This document shows, one piece after another, positions 23,695 through 33,162 of a DNA stretch of 64,000 nt (its first letter is position 1; each line of letters starts with the position of its first letter). The notes under the pieces were generated by a model. It was given only the letters and a program-made list of their open reading frames with translations. It was not told the DNA's origin and ran no database searches. The DNA is taken from positions 62,001 to 126,000 of the forward strand of contig NZ_JAFCWM010000013.1 in the NCBI RefSeq assembly GCF_049897565.1, in the 5' to 3' direction. The position numbers and the translations under genes were made by a program. The DNA is from JAFCUW01 sp049897565. Lineage in GTDB: Bacteria > Pseudomonadota > Gammaproteobacteria > Burkholderiales > Burkholderiaceae_D.

Positions 23695-26121
23695 ATGCAA
23701 TTTTCCGAAAAATGGCTCCGCACGATGGTCAATCCGGCGATGACGTCGGATGAACTGTCCCACCTGCTCACCATGTCCGGCCTCGAGGTCGAGGAAGTGG
23801 AGGCCGTGGCGCCGCCGTTTTCGAACGTGGTCGTCGCGCAAGTGCTGGAAGTGACGCGCCATCCGAACGCCGACCGCCTCAACGTGTGCACCGTCGATGT
23901 CGGCACCGGCACGATGCTCAACATCGTCTGCGGCGCGCCAAACGTGCGCGCCGGCATGAAGGCGATCTGCGCGATGGCCGGCGCCGTGCTGCCGCCTGGC
24001 GCCGACGGCAAGCCGTTCGAGATCAAGGTCGGCATGCTGCGCGGCGTCGAGTCGCAAGGCATGATGTGCTCGGCGAAGGAGCTGAAGCTGTCGGAAGAAA
24101 GCAGCGGCCTGATGGAACTGCCGGCCGACGCACCGGTCGGCCAGAACATCCGCGACTACCTGGCGCTGAACGACCTGAAATTCACCATCAAGCTGACGCC
24201 GAACAAGGCCGATTGCCTGTCGGTGCTCGGCGTGGCGCGCGAAGTGTCGGCACTGACCGGCACGCCGCTGGTGCAGCCTGCCGCGCGCATCGTGCCGGTC
24301 AACAGCGACGAAGTGCTGCCGGTAAAAATCAGCGCGCCCGAGCTGTGCGGCCGCTTTTCGGGGCGCGTCATCCGCGGCCTGAACGCGCGCGCGCAGACGC
24401 CAGGCTGGATGGTCCAGCGCCTCGAGCGCAGCGGCCAGCGCTCGGTGTCGGCGCTGGTCGACATCTCGAACTACGTGATGCTCGAGCTGGGCCGGCCGTC
24501 GCACGTGTTTGACCTCGACAAGATCCACGGCGGACTCGACGTGCGCTGGGGCGTCAAGGGCGAGTCACTGACACTGTTGAACGGCAATACCGTCGCGGTC
24601 GACGACTGGGTTGGCGTGATCGCCGACGACCAGCAGATCGAGTCGCTGGCCGGCATCATGGGCGGCGACGCCACCGCCGTCACGCTCGACACCGCCAACA
24701 TCTACCTGGAAGCGGCGTTCTGGTGGCCGAATGCGATCCAGGGCCGCGCGCGCCGCTTCAATTTCTCGACCGATGCGGCGCACCGCTTCGAGCGCGGCGT
24801 CGACTTCGCCACCACCGTCGAACACCTCGAGCGCATCACCGCGCTGATCGTCGAAATCTGCGGCACCGGCGCCACCGTTGTCGGCCCGGTCGACGACCAG
24901 GCGGTCAACCTGCCGCAGCGCTCGCCCGTGGTGCTGCGCACCGCGCGCGCCCAGAAGGTCATCGGCGTGCCGCTGACCGATGAACTGATCGCCGATATCT
25001 TCACCCGCCTCGGCCTGGCGTTCACGCAAGAGCCCGGCAAGTTCGCGGTGACGGCGCCGTCGTTTCGCTTCGACATCGAGATCGAGGAAGACCTGATCGA
25101 GGAAGTGGCGCGCGTCTACGGCTTCGAGAACATCCCGGCGCTGCCGCCGGTGGCCGCCAGCGCGATGATCGTCGCGCCGGAACACATCCGCTCGCTGTTC
25201 GCGCTGCGCCACCGCATGGCCGACCTTGGCTACCAGGAAGTGGTCAACATGAGCTTTGTCGAGTCGTCGTGGGAAACGGATTTTTCCGGCAACACCGACC
25301 AGATCAAGCTGCAGAACCCGATTGCCAGCCAGATGAGCGTGATGCGCTCGTCGCTGATCGGCAGCCTGGTGGCCAACGTGCGCTACAACCTGAACCGCAA
25401 GGCCGGGCGCGTGCGCGTGTTCGAGGTCGGCGCCATCTTCCTTCGCAATCCGTACGCGGTCGACGGCGCGTTGTCGATCGCCGGCTTTGACCAGCCAAAG
25501 CGGCTCGCCGCGATTGCCTACGGGCCGGCGCAGGACGAGCAGTGGAGCGTGCCGTCGCGCCCGGTCGACTACTTCGACGTCAAGGCGGACCTGGAAGCGA
25601 TGTTCGCGCCGCTGCCGCTGCGCTTCGTCAAGACCGAGCATCCGGCGCTGCACCCGGGGCGCTCGGCCGTCGTCGAGCTGGACGGCAAGGCGGTCGGCTT
25701 CATTGGCGAACTACACCCGCGCTGGTTGCAAAAGTACGAACTGGCGCAGGCGCCGGTGCTGTTCGAGGTCGACGCCGCCGCGCTGCAGCAACGGCCGGTG
25801 CCGAAATACGACGAGATTTCGAAGTTTCCAGGCGCTACCCGCGACCTCGCCATGGTGGTGCAAAGCGGCGTCGCGGCGCAAGATCTGCTCGACGCTTTCT
25901 TCGCGCAGAAACATGTCAATCCTGCCGGAAACATCGTGCAAGCCATTGTTTTGTTTGATGAATATCGCGGAAAAGGTTTGCAGTCGGATGAAAAAAGTCT
26001 TGCATTCCGCTTTAGCTTGCAAGATACTCAAACCACCTTGCAGGACGATGTCGTCGACGCCTTGATGTCGGCGATGGCGGATGCTGCCAAGCAAAAACAT
26101 AACGCAACCATGCGTACGTAA
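23695..26121 (+). CDS. pheT: Phenylalanyl-tRNA synthetase, beta subunit
   Basis: 808 residues, the normal length. Domains in order: MQFSEKWLRTMVNP start, tRNA-binding EMAP-like OB fold (40-150; RHPNADRLNVCTVD, CGAPNVRAGMK), B3/B4 editing domain, B5 domain, the inactive class II-like core (LRHRMADLGYQEVVNMSFV), and the ferredoxin-fold anticodon-binding domain ending near KHNATMRT. The 3' end overlaps one possible N-terminal extension of ihfA. Confidence 0.96.
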   Translation: MQFSEKWLRTMVNPAMTSDELSHLLTMSGLEVEEVEAVAPPFSNVVVAQVLEVTRHPNADRLNVCTVDVGTGTMLNIVCGAPNVRAGMKAICAMAGAVLPPGADGKPFEIKVGMLRGVESQGMMCSAKELKLSEESSGLMELPADAPVGQNIRDYLALNDLKFTIKLTPNKADCLSVLGVAREVSALTGTPLVQPAARIVPVNSDEVLPVKISAPELCGRFSGRVIRGLNARAQTPGWMVQRLERSGQRSVSALVDISNYVMLELGRPSHVFDLDKIHGGLDVRWGVKGESLTLLNGNTVAVDDWVGVIADDQQIESLAGIMGGDATAVTLDTANIYLEAAFWWPNAIQGRARRFNFSTDAAHRFERGVDFATTVEHLERITALIVEICGTGATVVGPVDDQAVNLPQRSPVVLRTARAQKVIGVPLTDELIADIFTRLGLAFTQEPGKFAVTAPSFRFDIEIEEDLIEEVARVYGFENIPALPPVAASAMIVAPEHIRSLFALRHRMADLGYQEVVNMSFVESSWETDFSGNTDQIKLQNPIASQMSVMRSSLIGSLVANVRYNLNRKAGRVRVFEVGAIFLRNPYAVDGALSIAGFDQPKRLAAIAYGPAQDEQWSVPSRPVDYFDVKADLEAMFAPLPLRFVKTEHPALHPGRSAVVELDGKAVGFIGELHPRWLQKYELAQAPVLFEVDAAALQQRPVPKYDEISKFPGATRDLAMVVQSGVAAQDLLDAFFAQKHVNPAGNIVQAIVLFDEYRGKGLQSDEKSLAFRFSLQDTQTTLQDDVVDALMSAMADAAKQKHNATMRT

Positions 26122-26230
26122 GTTTCTCCAAAACGCAGCTAGAATTAAAAGGCAGGGCTGGAAAATTAATAATAACGACGTTGATTCGGCCGTACTCCAA
26201 TCGGCATTGGCGGCCGACCTGCATCGCGCG

Positions 26231-26578
26231 ATGCTCGTCGCCAAGGTGCGCCAGGACGCCGAGAAGGACTTGCCGACCCTCACCAAGGCCGAGCTGGCCG
26301 AGTTGCTGTTCGAGCAGGTCGGCCTGAACAAGCGCGAAGCGAAAGACATGGTCGAGACGTTCTTCGACGAGATTCGCAATGCGCTCGAACGCGGCGAAGC
26401 GGTCAAGCTGTCGGGCTTTGGCAACTTCCAGTTGCGCGACAAGCCGCAGCGGCCGGGACGCAATCCGAAAACCGGCGAAGAGATTCCGATCACCGCGCGC
26501 CGGGTCGTCACTTTCCACGCCAGCCAGAAACTTAAAGGCATGGTCGAAGCGACCAGCCCGCTAGCCCGCGCGGCGTGA
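26231..26578 (+). CDS. ihfA: Integration host factor alpha subunit
   Basis: DNA-bending architectural protein. TLTKAELAELLFEQVGLNKREAKDMVETFFDEI is the helical body; GEAVKLSGFGNFQLRDKPQRPGRNPKTGEEIPI contains the beta arm with the intercalating proline. ATG 26231 gives 115 residues, slightly longer than the usual ~100. The frame stays open to 26081, where an ATG would overlap pheT by 41 bases, and no clear ribosome-binding site marks a start, so the N-terminus is uncertain. pheT-ihfA-merR is the common proteobacterial order. Confidence 0.9.
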   Translation: MLVAKVRQDAEKDLPTLTKAELAELLFEQVGLNKREAKDMVETFFDEIRNALERGEAVKLSGFGNFQLRDKPQRPGRNPKTGEEIPITARRVVTFHASQKLKGMVEATSPLARAA

Positions 26579-26585
26579 ACCATCC

Positions 26586-27011
26586 ATGAACGATCGTCCG
26601 AGCAAGACCGATCTCATCGTGCTGCCCGCTATCCCGGCCAAGCGCTACTTCACCATCGGTGAAGTCAGTGAGTTGTGCGGTGTCAAACCGCACGTGCTTC
26701 GCTACTGGGAGCAGGAATTTACTCAACTGAAACCTGTCAAACGACGAGGGAATCGGCGTTACTACCAGCACCACGAGGTGCTGTTGATCCGCCGGATTCG
26801 CGAGTTGTTGTATGAGCAGGGCTTCACCATCAGCGGCGCGCGCAACAAGCTCGACAGCCGCGGCGGCGAAGCGCTGTCGCCGGCAGGCGAAGACGGATTC
26901 GATCCGGCAGGCGGCCAGGACGGCGGCGCCGGTCGCGGACAGCATCCTGACAATGCAATGATTCGCGCCGAGCTGTCGGCCATCCTGGCGCTACTGAAAC
27001 AGGGCGTGTAA
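26586..27011 (+). CDS. MerR-family transcriptional regulator
   Basis: 141 residues, 7 bases after ihfA. The winged HTH is at residues 20-90: RYFTIGEVSELCGVKPHVLRYWEQEF, then KRRGNRRYYQHHEVLLIRRIRELLYEQGFTISGARNKL. The rest is a Gly/Asp-rich linker and a short helix (AELSAILALLKQ). No metal-binding cysteines are placed as in MerR or CueR; this is the cobalamin-free MlrA-like type always found behind ihfA. Target genes are unknown. Confidence 0.9.
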   Translation: MNDRPSKTDLIVLPAIPAKRYFTIGEVSELCGVKPHVLRYWEQEFTQLKPVKRRGNRRYYQHHEVLLIRRIRELLYEQGFTISGARNKLDSRGGEALSPAGEDGFDPAGGQDGGAGRGQHPDNAMIRAELSAILALLKQGV

Positions 27012-27163
27012 GCGTTCTGCCGGGCTCGCTGTCAGTGCGCTGGCTGTATGCTGCTGCTAGGTGATAGAATATTGATATGTAGGGTAGCATCGAACGCATG
27101 CGCAGTACCGGGCGTGAGGTTCGCCTCGGCTCTTTCCTAGCCAGGAAAATATAAGGGAAGACA

Positions 27164-27799
27164 ATGATACGCGTTGCCATTTGTGACGATCACCAAATTG
27201 TACGAGCAGGTTTCAAACAGATTTTTTCGACCTCAGGCGACGACTTTACCGTTGTTGCCGAAGGCGCAACAGGGCGTGAAGCCCTTGACATCGCACGCCG
27301 CGAAATTTGCGACGTGCTGTTGCTCGATATCGCCATGCCCGACCAGAGCGGCATCGATATCCTGCGCACCATCCGCCAGGGCCAGCCGAACCTGCCGGTG
27401 CTGATTTTGTCCGGCTATCCGGCGCAGCAGTACGCGCTGAACCTGTTCAAGATGGGCGCCAACGGCTACCTGAACAAGGAATGCGAAGCGGACGAACTGA
27501 AAACGGCCGTGCGCACCGTATTCCAGGGCCGCCGCTACGTGTCGTCGACCGTCGGCGAACTGCTGGCGCAAAGTTTTGACCGCGACCCGAATACGGCGTT
27601 GCACACAGAGCTGTCCGACCGCGAGTTCCAGGTGTTCCTGCGCCTCGCCAAGGGGGCGACCGTGTCCGACATCGGTGTCGCGCTGTCGTTGTCGATCAAG
27701 ACGGTGTCGACCTACCGCACGCGCATCATGGAAAAAATGGGCCTGCAGTCGAACAGCGACCTGACCTACTACGCTATGAAAAACAATCTTCTCGACTAA
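27164..27799 (+). CDS. NarL/FixJ-family response regulator
   Basis: 211 residues. Receiver with DDH acid pocket (residues 8-10), phospho-acceptor Asp in LLLDIAMPDQSGID, Ser in ILSGYP and Lys in YLNKECEADEL; then a LuxR-type HTH (LSDREFQVFLRLAKGATVSDIGVALSLSIKTVSTYR). AGGGAAG lies just upstream of the ATG. It is 121 bases ahead of a histidine kinase that carries the matching HisKA_3 type, so they are a likely pair. Confidence 0.9.
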   Translation: MIRVAICDDHQIVRAGFKQIFSTSGDDFTVVAEGATGREALDIARREICDVLLLDIAMPDQSGIDILRTIRQGQPNLPVLILSGYPAQQYALNLFKMGANGYLNKECEADELKTAVRTVFQGRRYVSSTVGELLAQSFDRDPNTALHTELSDREFQVFLRLAKGATVSDIGVALSLSIKTVSTYRTRIMEKMGLQSNSDLTYYAMKNNLLD

Positions 27800-27920
27800 G
27801 CGCCCGGCGCCTTGATCCTGGCAGCCTTGCACATTTCATAGTTGTGCTTGGCTGCAACGCTCGCAGTCCCGGTCTAGAATGCGGATAGAATGACTCTGCA
27901 GTGCGCAAAGGAAACCGAGG

Positions 27921-29429
27921 ATGTATTTCACCACCGACTCCGCGGCCAAACCGGGTCTGCCGTTTTATAAAACTCTGTTGTGTCTGCTGTGCGTCCTGAT
28001 CCTCGTCGTCAACGGCATCAGCCTGGCGCGCAACCTGCAGTCGCTGCGCAGCGCCAATGAGCTGCAACACCAGGGTGCGCGGGTCAGCGACAAAGTTCAA
28101 TATCTCAACGTGCTGATGATGGATGCGGAAAGCAGCCTGCATGGCCATTTCCTGTCCGGCGCCGAGTCCTATCTCGGCCCGCTGCGCACCGCCCGCGCCG
28201 AGATCAATACCCAATTTGCCGAACTCCAGAACCTGCTGGCCGACAGCCCGTCGCAACTGAAGAACCTGGCGCAGCTGCGCTCGCTGACGGACCGCAAACT
28301 GGCGAGCATGGACCAGACGCTGGCGGTCTACCGTTCCGGCGGTCTTGGCGACGTGGTCAAGATCGCCGAAACGGCTGAAAGCCAAAGTGTGATGGACGAG
28401 ATTCGCCTGCTGGTGGTGATCATCGCGCGCGAGCAGAGCGAGCTGACGGCGGCCCGCAGTGCGGCCTTCTACAAGGAATACCACAACGCGGTGGTGCTTG
28501 GCATCGGCATCAACTTGACGGCAATCCTCGTCATCGCGCTGTTCTACCGCCTGATCCGGCGCAGCGTTTTTTCGCGCGTGCTGGCCCAGCGCGCGCTCGA
28601 ACACGCCAACGACACGCTCGAGTCGATGGTGGTGCTGCGCACCGAGCAGCTGGCGGTGCTGTCGCGCCACCTGATCAGCGTCAGCGAGGAAGAAAAGGCC
28701 AAGCTGGCGCGCGAACTGCACGACGACATGGGCGCCAACCTGACGGCGATCAGCATCGACATCAACGCCGTCACCGAACGGCTGCGCCCTGAACATGCGC
28801 CGCTGGCGGCCATGCTCGAGCGCGCGCGCGCGACACTGGTCGATACGGTGCAGCTGAAGCGACGCATCGTCGAAAACTTGCGACCGAGCCTGCTCGACAA
28901 CCTGGGCCTGGCGGCGGCGCTGCACAGTTACTGCGACGAGTACACCCAGGTCACCGGCGTTGACTGCGAAGCGCTGATCGACGGCGACGTCGATGCGGCC
29001 GGGCCGATGCAGGCGATCGCGGTGTTTCGCATCGTGCAGGAGGCGCTCAACAATGTCGCCAAGTACGCGCACGCGCGTCACGTCATCGTGCACCTGGCGC
29101 GCGAAGGCGACGACCTGGCGCTGGAAGTGAGCGATGACGGGGTGGGCATTGACATAGGCGCCGCGCGCGAACCGAAATCGCACGGTTTGCTGGGCATGCG
29201 CGAACGGGCGTTGCTGCTGGGCGGCAGCCTGAAAATAAAACGCGGGGTCAATGGCATCGGCACGTGTGTCGAAGCGTTGATCCCGCTTGTTCAGCAGGGT
29301 GCCCCGCAGGGCGCCTCAGCGGGCATGATCAGCGCGCCACATCCGCAAGCAGGCGATCGTATTCCGTCTTCGCAACCTTGTAGCACTCTCCCGCATATTC
29401 CTCAAGGCCTTGACGGTCAATTACGGTGA
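27921..29429 (+). CDS. Sensor histidine kinase, HisKA_3 type
   Basis: 502 residues. Membrane spans at about 16-36 and 190-212 enclose a ~155-residue CHASE3-like periplasmic helical domain. The cytoplasmic part has the dimerisation box KLARELHDDMGANL (His 267) and an HATPase with NNVAKYAHA, DDGVGI and GLLGMRERALLLGG. The catalytic domain ends near residue 456; the last ~46 residues come from bases that overlap the 3' end of the convergent Crp/Fnr gene, 101 bases antisense. It probably phosphorylates the LuxR-type regulator just upstream. Confidence 0.88.
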   Translation: MYFTTDSAAKPGLPFYKTLLCLLCVLILVVNGISLARNLQSLRSANELQHQGARVSDKVQYLNVLMMDAESSLHGHFLSGAESYLGPLRTARAEINTQFAELQNLLADSPSQLKNLAQLRSLTDRKLASMDQTLAVYRSGGLGDVVKIAETAESQSVMDEIRLLVVIIAREQSELTAARSAAFYKEYHNAVVLGIGINLTAILVIALFYRLIRRSVFSRVLAQRALEHANDTLESMVVLRTEQLAVLSRHLISVSEEEKAKLARELHDDMGANLTAISIDINAVTERLRPEHAPLAAMLERARATLVDTVQLKRRIVENLRPSLLDNLGLAAALHSYCDEYTQVTGVDCEALIDGDVDAAGPMQAIAVFRIVQEALNNVAKYAHARHVIVHLAREGDDLALEVSDDGVGIDIGAAREPKSHGLLGMRERALLLGGSLKIKRGVNGIGTCVEALIPLVQQGAPQGASAGMISAPHPQAGDRIPSSQPCSTLPHIPQGLDGQLR

Positions 29430-30138
29430 TGTTGCCGCGACGGTATTGAATCAGGCCGTCATCCTGCAACTTGCCGGCGGCAGCGGTGATGCTTTCGCGG
29501 CGCACACCCAGCATGATCGAAATCAGTTCTTGGGTCACCTTCAGTTCATTCGATGGCGACCGGTCGAGGCGGTCGAGCAACCAGCGGCACAGCTTCTGTT
29601 CGATCGAGCTGTGGCGGCCGCCGACGGCGTTCTGCGCCATCTGGGCAAACAGCGCGTTGGTGTAACGCATCAGCAACTGGGGCAGGGCGCCACCCTGGTT
29701 GAAGGCGTCACGCAGGTATTGCGTTTTGAGGCGGTAGCCGTAGCCGGCGCTCTGCACGACGGCGCTGCACATGGCGCGCTCGCCCATGAACAGGGACATG
29801 CCGACGACGCCTTCATGGCCGATCACGGCGATTTCGGTGGTGGCGCCGTCTTCCATCACGTACAGCAGTGAGACGATGGCGGTGGTGGGGAAATACACGT
29901 TCTCGAGCTTGCTGCCGTACTCGAACAGTTCCTTGCCAAACGGCAGGGCAACCAGTTCCAGGTGGTCGAACAGGGTTTCGAGGTCATGGCGTGGCAGCGC
30001 GGCAAGCAATTCGTTCTGCTGGGTGCCGCTATAGCTGACGACGGGTTTGGACGCAACTTTTGATTCCAGCGGATTGCCGGAAATCTGGTTTACCGATGGA
30101 GCTTTTTGCGCGGTACCACCAAGTTGAGTGCTGTTCAT
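29329..30138 (-). CDS. Crp/Fnr-family transcriptional regulator
   Basis: 269 residues from ATG 30138, with GAGGAT just upstream. Cyclic-nucleotide-binding beta barrel (about 50-165; ELFEYGSKLENVYFPTTAIVSLL...GHEGVVGMSLFMG) and C-terminal HTH (QELISIMLGVRRESITAAAGKLQDDGLIQYRRGNITV). The phosphate-binding loop of true CRP (RxGE) is absent and no Fnr-type cysteine cluster is seen, so the ligand is unknown. Its 3' end overlaps the upstream kinase gene by 101 bases, tail to tail. Confidence 0.88.
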   Translation of the reverse strand: MNSTQLGGTAQKAPSVNQISGNPLESKVASKPVVSYSGTQQNELLAALPRHDLETLFDHLELVALPFGKELFEYGSKLENVYFPTTAIVSLLYVMEDGATTEIAVIGHEGVVGMSLFMGERAMCSAVVQSAGYGYRLKTQYLRDAFNQGGALPQLLMRYTNALFAQMAQNAVGGRHSSIEQKLCRWLLDRLDRSPSNELKVTQELISIMLGVRRESITAAAGKLQDDGLIQYRRGNITVIDRQGLEEYAGECYKVAKTEYDRLLADVAR

Positions 30139-30396
30139 TTTTATCCTCATTATCTCTACATGACATCGGGAGCGTTACGGCTTTTTCTGACTGTTGCCGA
30201 TTCGCGATGTATGAACGATACGGGCTTAGTCTGTTGCCGAACATAAGATTAGCAGTCGCCCCCGTGTAGGCTGCATTCATAGAACTTTGTGGTCCTAGTC
30301 CTACTGGGGGGCGCCGCCAACGCGGCGGGTATTTTGTTGGGATTGAGAACCGAAATGCCCCATAATGGGCGCTCTCCCGCTTCCCATTCCGTACTC

Positions 30397-31074
30397 ATGC
30401 ATGTATTACTGGTCGAAGACGACGCCGTGCTCGCCGATGGCCTGTCGCGCATCCTGGAAACCCACGGCATGGCCGTCGAGGTGCTCGGCGACGGCCTGCT
30501 GGCCGACCAGTTGCTGCAGCGCCCCGAAGCGGCGGCGATCCATGTCGCCGTGCTCGACATCGGCCTGCCCGGCATCGACGGCTTCGAAGTGGTGCGCCGC
30601 CTGCGCGCGCGCGGCAGCGCGCTGCCGGTGCTGCTGCTGACGGCGCGCGACGCCGTCGAAGACCGCGTGCGCGGCCTCGAAACCGGCGCCGACGACTACC
30701 TGGTCAAGCCGTTCGCCACCGCCGAGCTGGTCGCGCGCATCAAGGCGCTGGCGCGCCGCAACGCGCCGCCGCCGGCCCTGCTGGCGCTGGGCGAACTGCG
30801 GCTCGATACGTCGGCCCGCCGCGCCCGCATCGGCGAACGCGCCATCGACCTGTCGGTGCGCGAGTGGGCGGTGCTCGAATACCTGCTGCAGCACGGCGGG
30901 CGCGTCGTGTCGAAGCAGCAGATCATCGAAGCGATCCTGCCGTGGGGCGACGACCTGACGCTCAATGCGGTGGAAGTCTACATTTCGCGCCTCCGCTTGA
31001 AAATTGCCGACGCCGGCGTGGCCATCCGCACCATCCGCGGCTTCGGCTACATGCTGGAGGCGGCGCATGACTAG
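30397..31074 (+). CDS. OmpR-family response regulator (QseB/PmrA type)
   Basis: 225 residues from ATG 30397; the frame is open further upstream but that part is not conserved-looking. Receiver with EDD acid pocket, Asp in VLDIGLPGIDG, Thr in LLTARD and Lys in YLVKPF, then a winged-helix domain with LSVREWAVLEYLLQHGG and NAVEVYISRLRLKI...IRTIRGFGYML. It overlaps the histidine kinase start by 8 bases. A small hairpin (CGCCGC-CAAC-GCGGCG, 30312-30327) lies in its leader. Confidence 0.92.
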   Translation: MHVLLVEDDAVLADGLSRILETHGMAVEVLGDGLLADQLLQRPEAAAIHVAVLDIGLPGIDGFEVVRRLRARGSALPVLLLTARDAVEDRVRGLETGADDYLVKPFATAELVARIKALARRNAPPPALLALGELRLDTSARRARIGERAIDLSVREWAVLEYLLQHGGRVVSKQQIIEAILPWGDDLTLNAVEVYISRLRLKIADAGVAIRTIRGFGYMLEAAHD

Positions 31075-32092
31075 CATCCGGCTGCGCCTGCTGAAGTGGC
31101 TGATCGGGCCGATCCTGCTGGTCAATGTGGCCGGCGCGGCGCTGGCGGCGATGCTCGGCTGGACTCCGGCGCAGCTGCGCCTGGAACAGGACCTGTCGGC
31201 CACCGTCGGCGCCCTGGTCGCGCTCGAAGCGTTGTTTACCCTGGTGCTGGTCGGCCTGATCTGGTTTTCCGTCACCAACGGCTTGCAGCCGCTGGCGCGC
31301 CTGTCGGCCCGGCTGCGCGCGCGCGACGCCGACGACCTGGCGCCGGTCGGCGCGGCCGACGTGCCGGTCGAACTGGCGCCGGTGGTGGCCGCTTTCGACG
31401 ATCTGCTGGCCAAGCTGCAGGCCGGCGCCAGCGCCCAGCACGATTTCCTCGCCAACGTCGCCCACCAGCTGCGCACGCCGTTAGCCGGCGTCAAGCTGCA
31501 ACTCGAGTGGCTCGCCGCGCGCCACGGCGGCGACGCCGACAGCGTCCATTCGATCCGCCTGATGCTGTTGTCGAACGAGCGCATGATCCGCCAGACCAAC
31601 CAGCTGCTGGCGCTCGCGCGCGCCGAGCCGAGCCACTTTGAAAAGACCCGCCTCGAGCCGCTCGACCTGGCCGCGCTGGTGGAGGAGTCGATCCAGCACT
31701 TCGTCGACCTGGCGTTGAAGAATGGCATTGACCTCGGCTTCGAACTGGCGCCGGTGCCGATCGCCGGCGACCGCTTCCTGCTGCGCGACCTGATCGACAA
31801 CCTGGTCGACAACGCGCTGCGCTACACGCCGGCGCACGGAACGGTGACGGTCAGCTGTTATCGCGACGGCAAGGTCGGCGTACTGGCGGTGGAGGATTCC
31901 GGCCCCGGCATCGCGCCGTCCCAGCGCGAGCGCGTATTCGACCGCTTCGTGCGGCTTGACGACAGCACCACCGGCAGTGGCCTGGGCCTGGCGATCGTGG
32001 GCGATATTGCGCTCGCCCACGGCGCCAGCATCGCCATCGACAGCCGCGCCAGCGGCGACGGCGCCATCTTTTCCGTGCGTTTCCCCAACTAA
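31067..32092 (+). CDS. Sensor histidine kinase (QseC/PmrB type), short sensor
   Basis: 341 residues; ATG 31067 overlaps the regulator stop. Two membrane spans at about 9-30 and 50-68 are separated by only about 20 residues, so the usual ~120-residue periplasmic domain is missing. HAMP-like linker, H-box DFLANVAHQLRTPLAG (His 133), N-box LIDNLVDNALRYTP, G1 EDSGPGIA and G2 GSGLGLAIV are all intact. It may sense membrane state or depend on a partner. The targets could include the pilin operon that follows, but this is only proximity. Confidence 0.9.
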   Translation: MTSIRLRLLKWLIGPILLVNVAGAALAAMLGWTPAQLRLEQDLSATVGALVALEALFTLVLVGLIWFSVTNGLQPLARLSARLRARDADDLAPVGAADVPVELAPVVAAFDDLLAKLQAGASAQHDFLANVAHQLRTPLAGVKLQLEWLAARHGGDADSVHSIRLMLLSNERMIRQTNQLLALARAEPSHFEKTRLEPLDLAALVEESIQHFVDLALKNGIDLGFELAPVPIAGDRFLLRDLIDNLVDNALRYTPAHGTVTVSCYRDGKVGVLAVEDSGPGIAPSQRERVFDRFVRLDDSTTGSGLGLAIVGDIALAHGASIAIDSRASGDGAIFSVRFPN

Positions 32093-32215
32093 TTCTTCCT
32101 GCGCGGCATCTTTTTTATCGTTGTCAGGGATTTGTCAGCATTTCCTCAGGGAAATGACAGCTTCAACGGTTATTATTTCCTTCGAGAAAGTCAATTTACC
32201 GTCGAGGAGCCTGCA

Positions 32216-32605
32216 ATGGGTCGTAGCGCCAAAGGATTTACCCTCATCGAAGTGATGATTGTGGTGGCCATCATCAGCATTCTAAGCGCGGTGGCCTTGC
32301 CCGCCTATTCGAAATACCTGGTGCGCGCCAAGCGCGTCGCCGCGCAGTCGTCGATGTTGGACCTGGCCAATCGCGAAGAGCAGTTTTTGCTGGCGAACCG
32401 GGGGTATGCCAGCCTGGCGACACTCGAGGCGAACGGCTTCACCACGCCGGCCGATGTGGCAGCCAATTACAGCTACGACGTCGTCCTCGGCACGGGCCCA
32501 TCGCCCAGCTATGTCATCACGCTGACCGCAACCGGTGCGCAGGCCGGCGATGGCAATCTTGCGCTGACCAGCGGCGGCGTGAAAACGCCCGCCAACAGGT
32601 GGTAA
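32216..32605 (+). CDS. pilE: Type IV pilin-like protein PilE
   Basis: 129 residues from ATG 32216 with GAGGAG upstream. Short leader, prepilin peptidase site KG|FTLIEVMIVVAIISILSAVALPAY with Glu at +5. The globular part has no cysteine pair near the C-terminus. It is the first gene of a minor-pilin operon that runs to fimT, whereas in the typical order fimT leads and pilE ends. It probably primes the pilus tip rather than forming the main fibre. Confidence 0.88.
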   Translation: MGRSAKGFTLIEVMIVVAIISILSAVALPAYSKYLVRAKRVAAQSSMLDLANREEQFLLANRGYASLATLEANGFTTPADVAANYSYDVVLGTGPSPSYVITLTATGAQAGDGNLALTSGGVKTPANRW

Positions 32606-32607
32606 GC

Positions 32608-33162
32608 ATGGACGCCCGATCGAGTCAGCGCGGCAGCTCGATGCTCGAGGTGCTGGTGACGGTCGTCATCCTCGCCGTCGGACTGCTGGGCCTGGCCGGC
32701 ATGCAGGTCCGCCTGCACGTGTCGGAAATGGAAGGCTATCAGCGGGCCCAGGCGATGATCCTGCTGACCGACATGGCGAACCGATTTTCTCTGAACCGCA
32801 ATTTTGCCGGCGATTACGTCACCGGTCCGGCCGCCCCGCTCGGTGCGGCAATGACCTGTCCGAGTGTGGCGGCGACGCTGCAGCAGAACGATGCGCGCGA
32901 GTGGTGCAGCGCGCTGCAGGGCGCCGGCGAAAAGTCCGGCACCGGCAACGTGGGCGCCATGATCGGCGGGCGCGGCTGCGTCGAGAGACTTGGCAACAGC
33001 GAATACCTGATTACCGTCGCATGGCAGGGGACGGCCGCAGTGTCGGCGCCACCGGCCAGCGTCGCCTGCGGCAAGGACCTGTACGACAGCACCGAAGCGC
33101 GCTGTAGCGGCGACCGCTGCCGACGCGTCGTCACCACCATCGTCCGTTTCGCAGCGCTATGA
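32608..33162 (+). CDS. pilV: Type IV pilus minor pilin PilV
   Basis: 184 residues from ATG 32608, two bases after the pilE stop. The leader SSQRG|SSMLEVLVTVVILAVGLLGLAGMQ is the PilV/PilI type class III signal with Glu +5 (MLEV). Four cysteines at residues about 90-175 may form disulfides. It overlaps pilW by ATGA. Minor pilins PilV-W-X and PilY1 make the tip complex that starts pilus assembly. Confidence 0.88.
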   Translation: MDARSSQRGSSMLEVLVTVVILAVGLLGLAGMQVRLHVSEMEGYQRAQAMILLTDMANRFSLNRNFAGDYVTGPAAPLGAAMTCPSVAATLQQNDAREWCSALQGAGEKSGTGNVGAMIGGRGCVERLGNSEYLITVAWQGTAAVSAPPASVACGKDLYDSTEARCSGDRCRRVVTTIVRFAAL

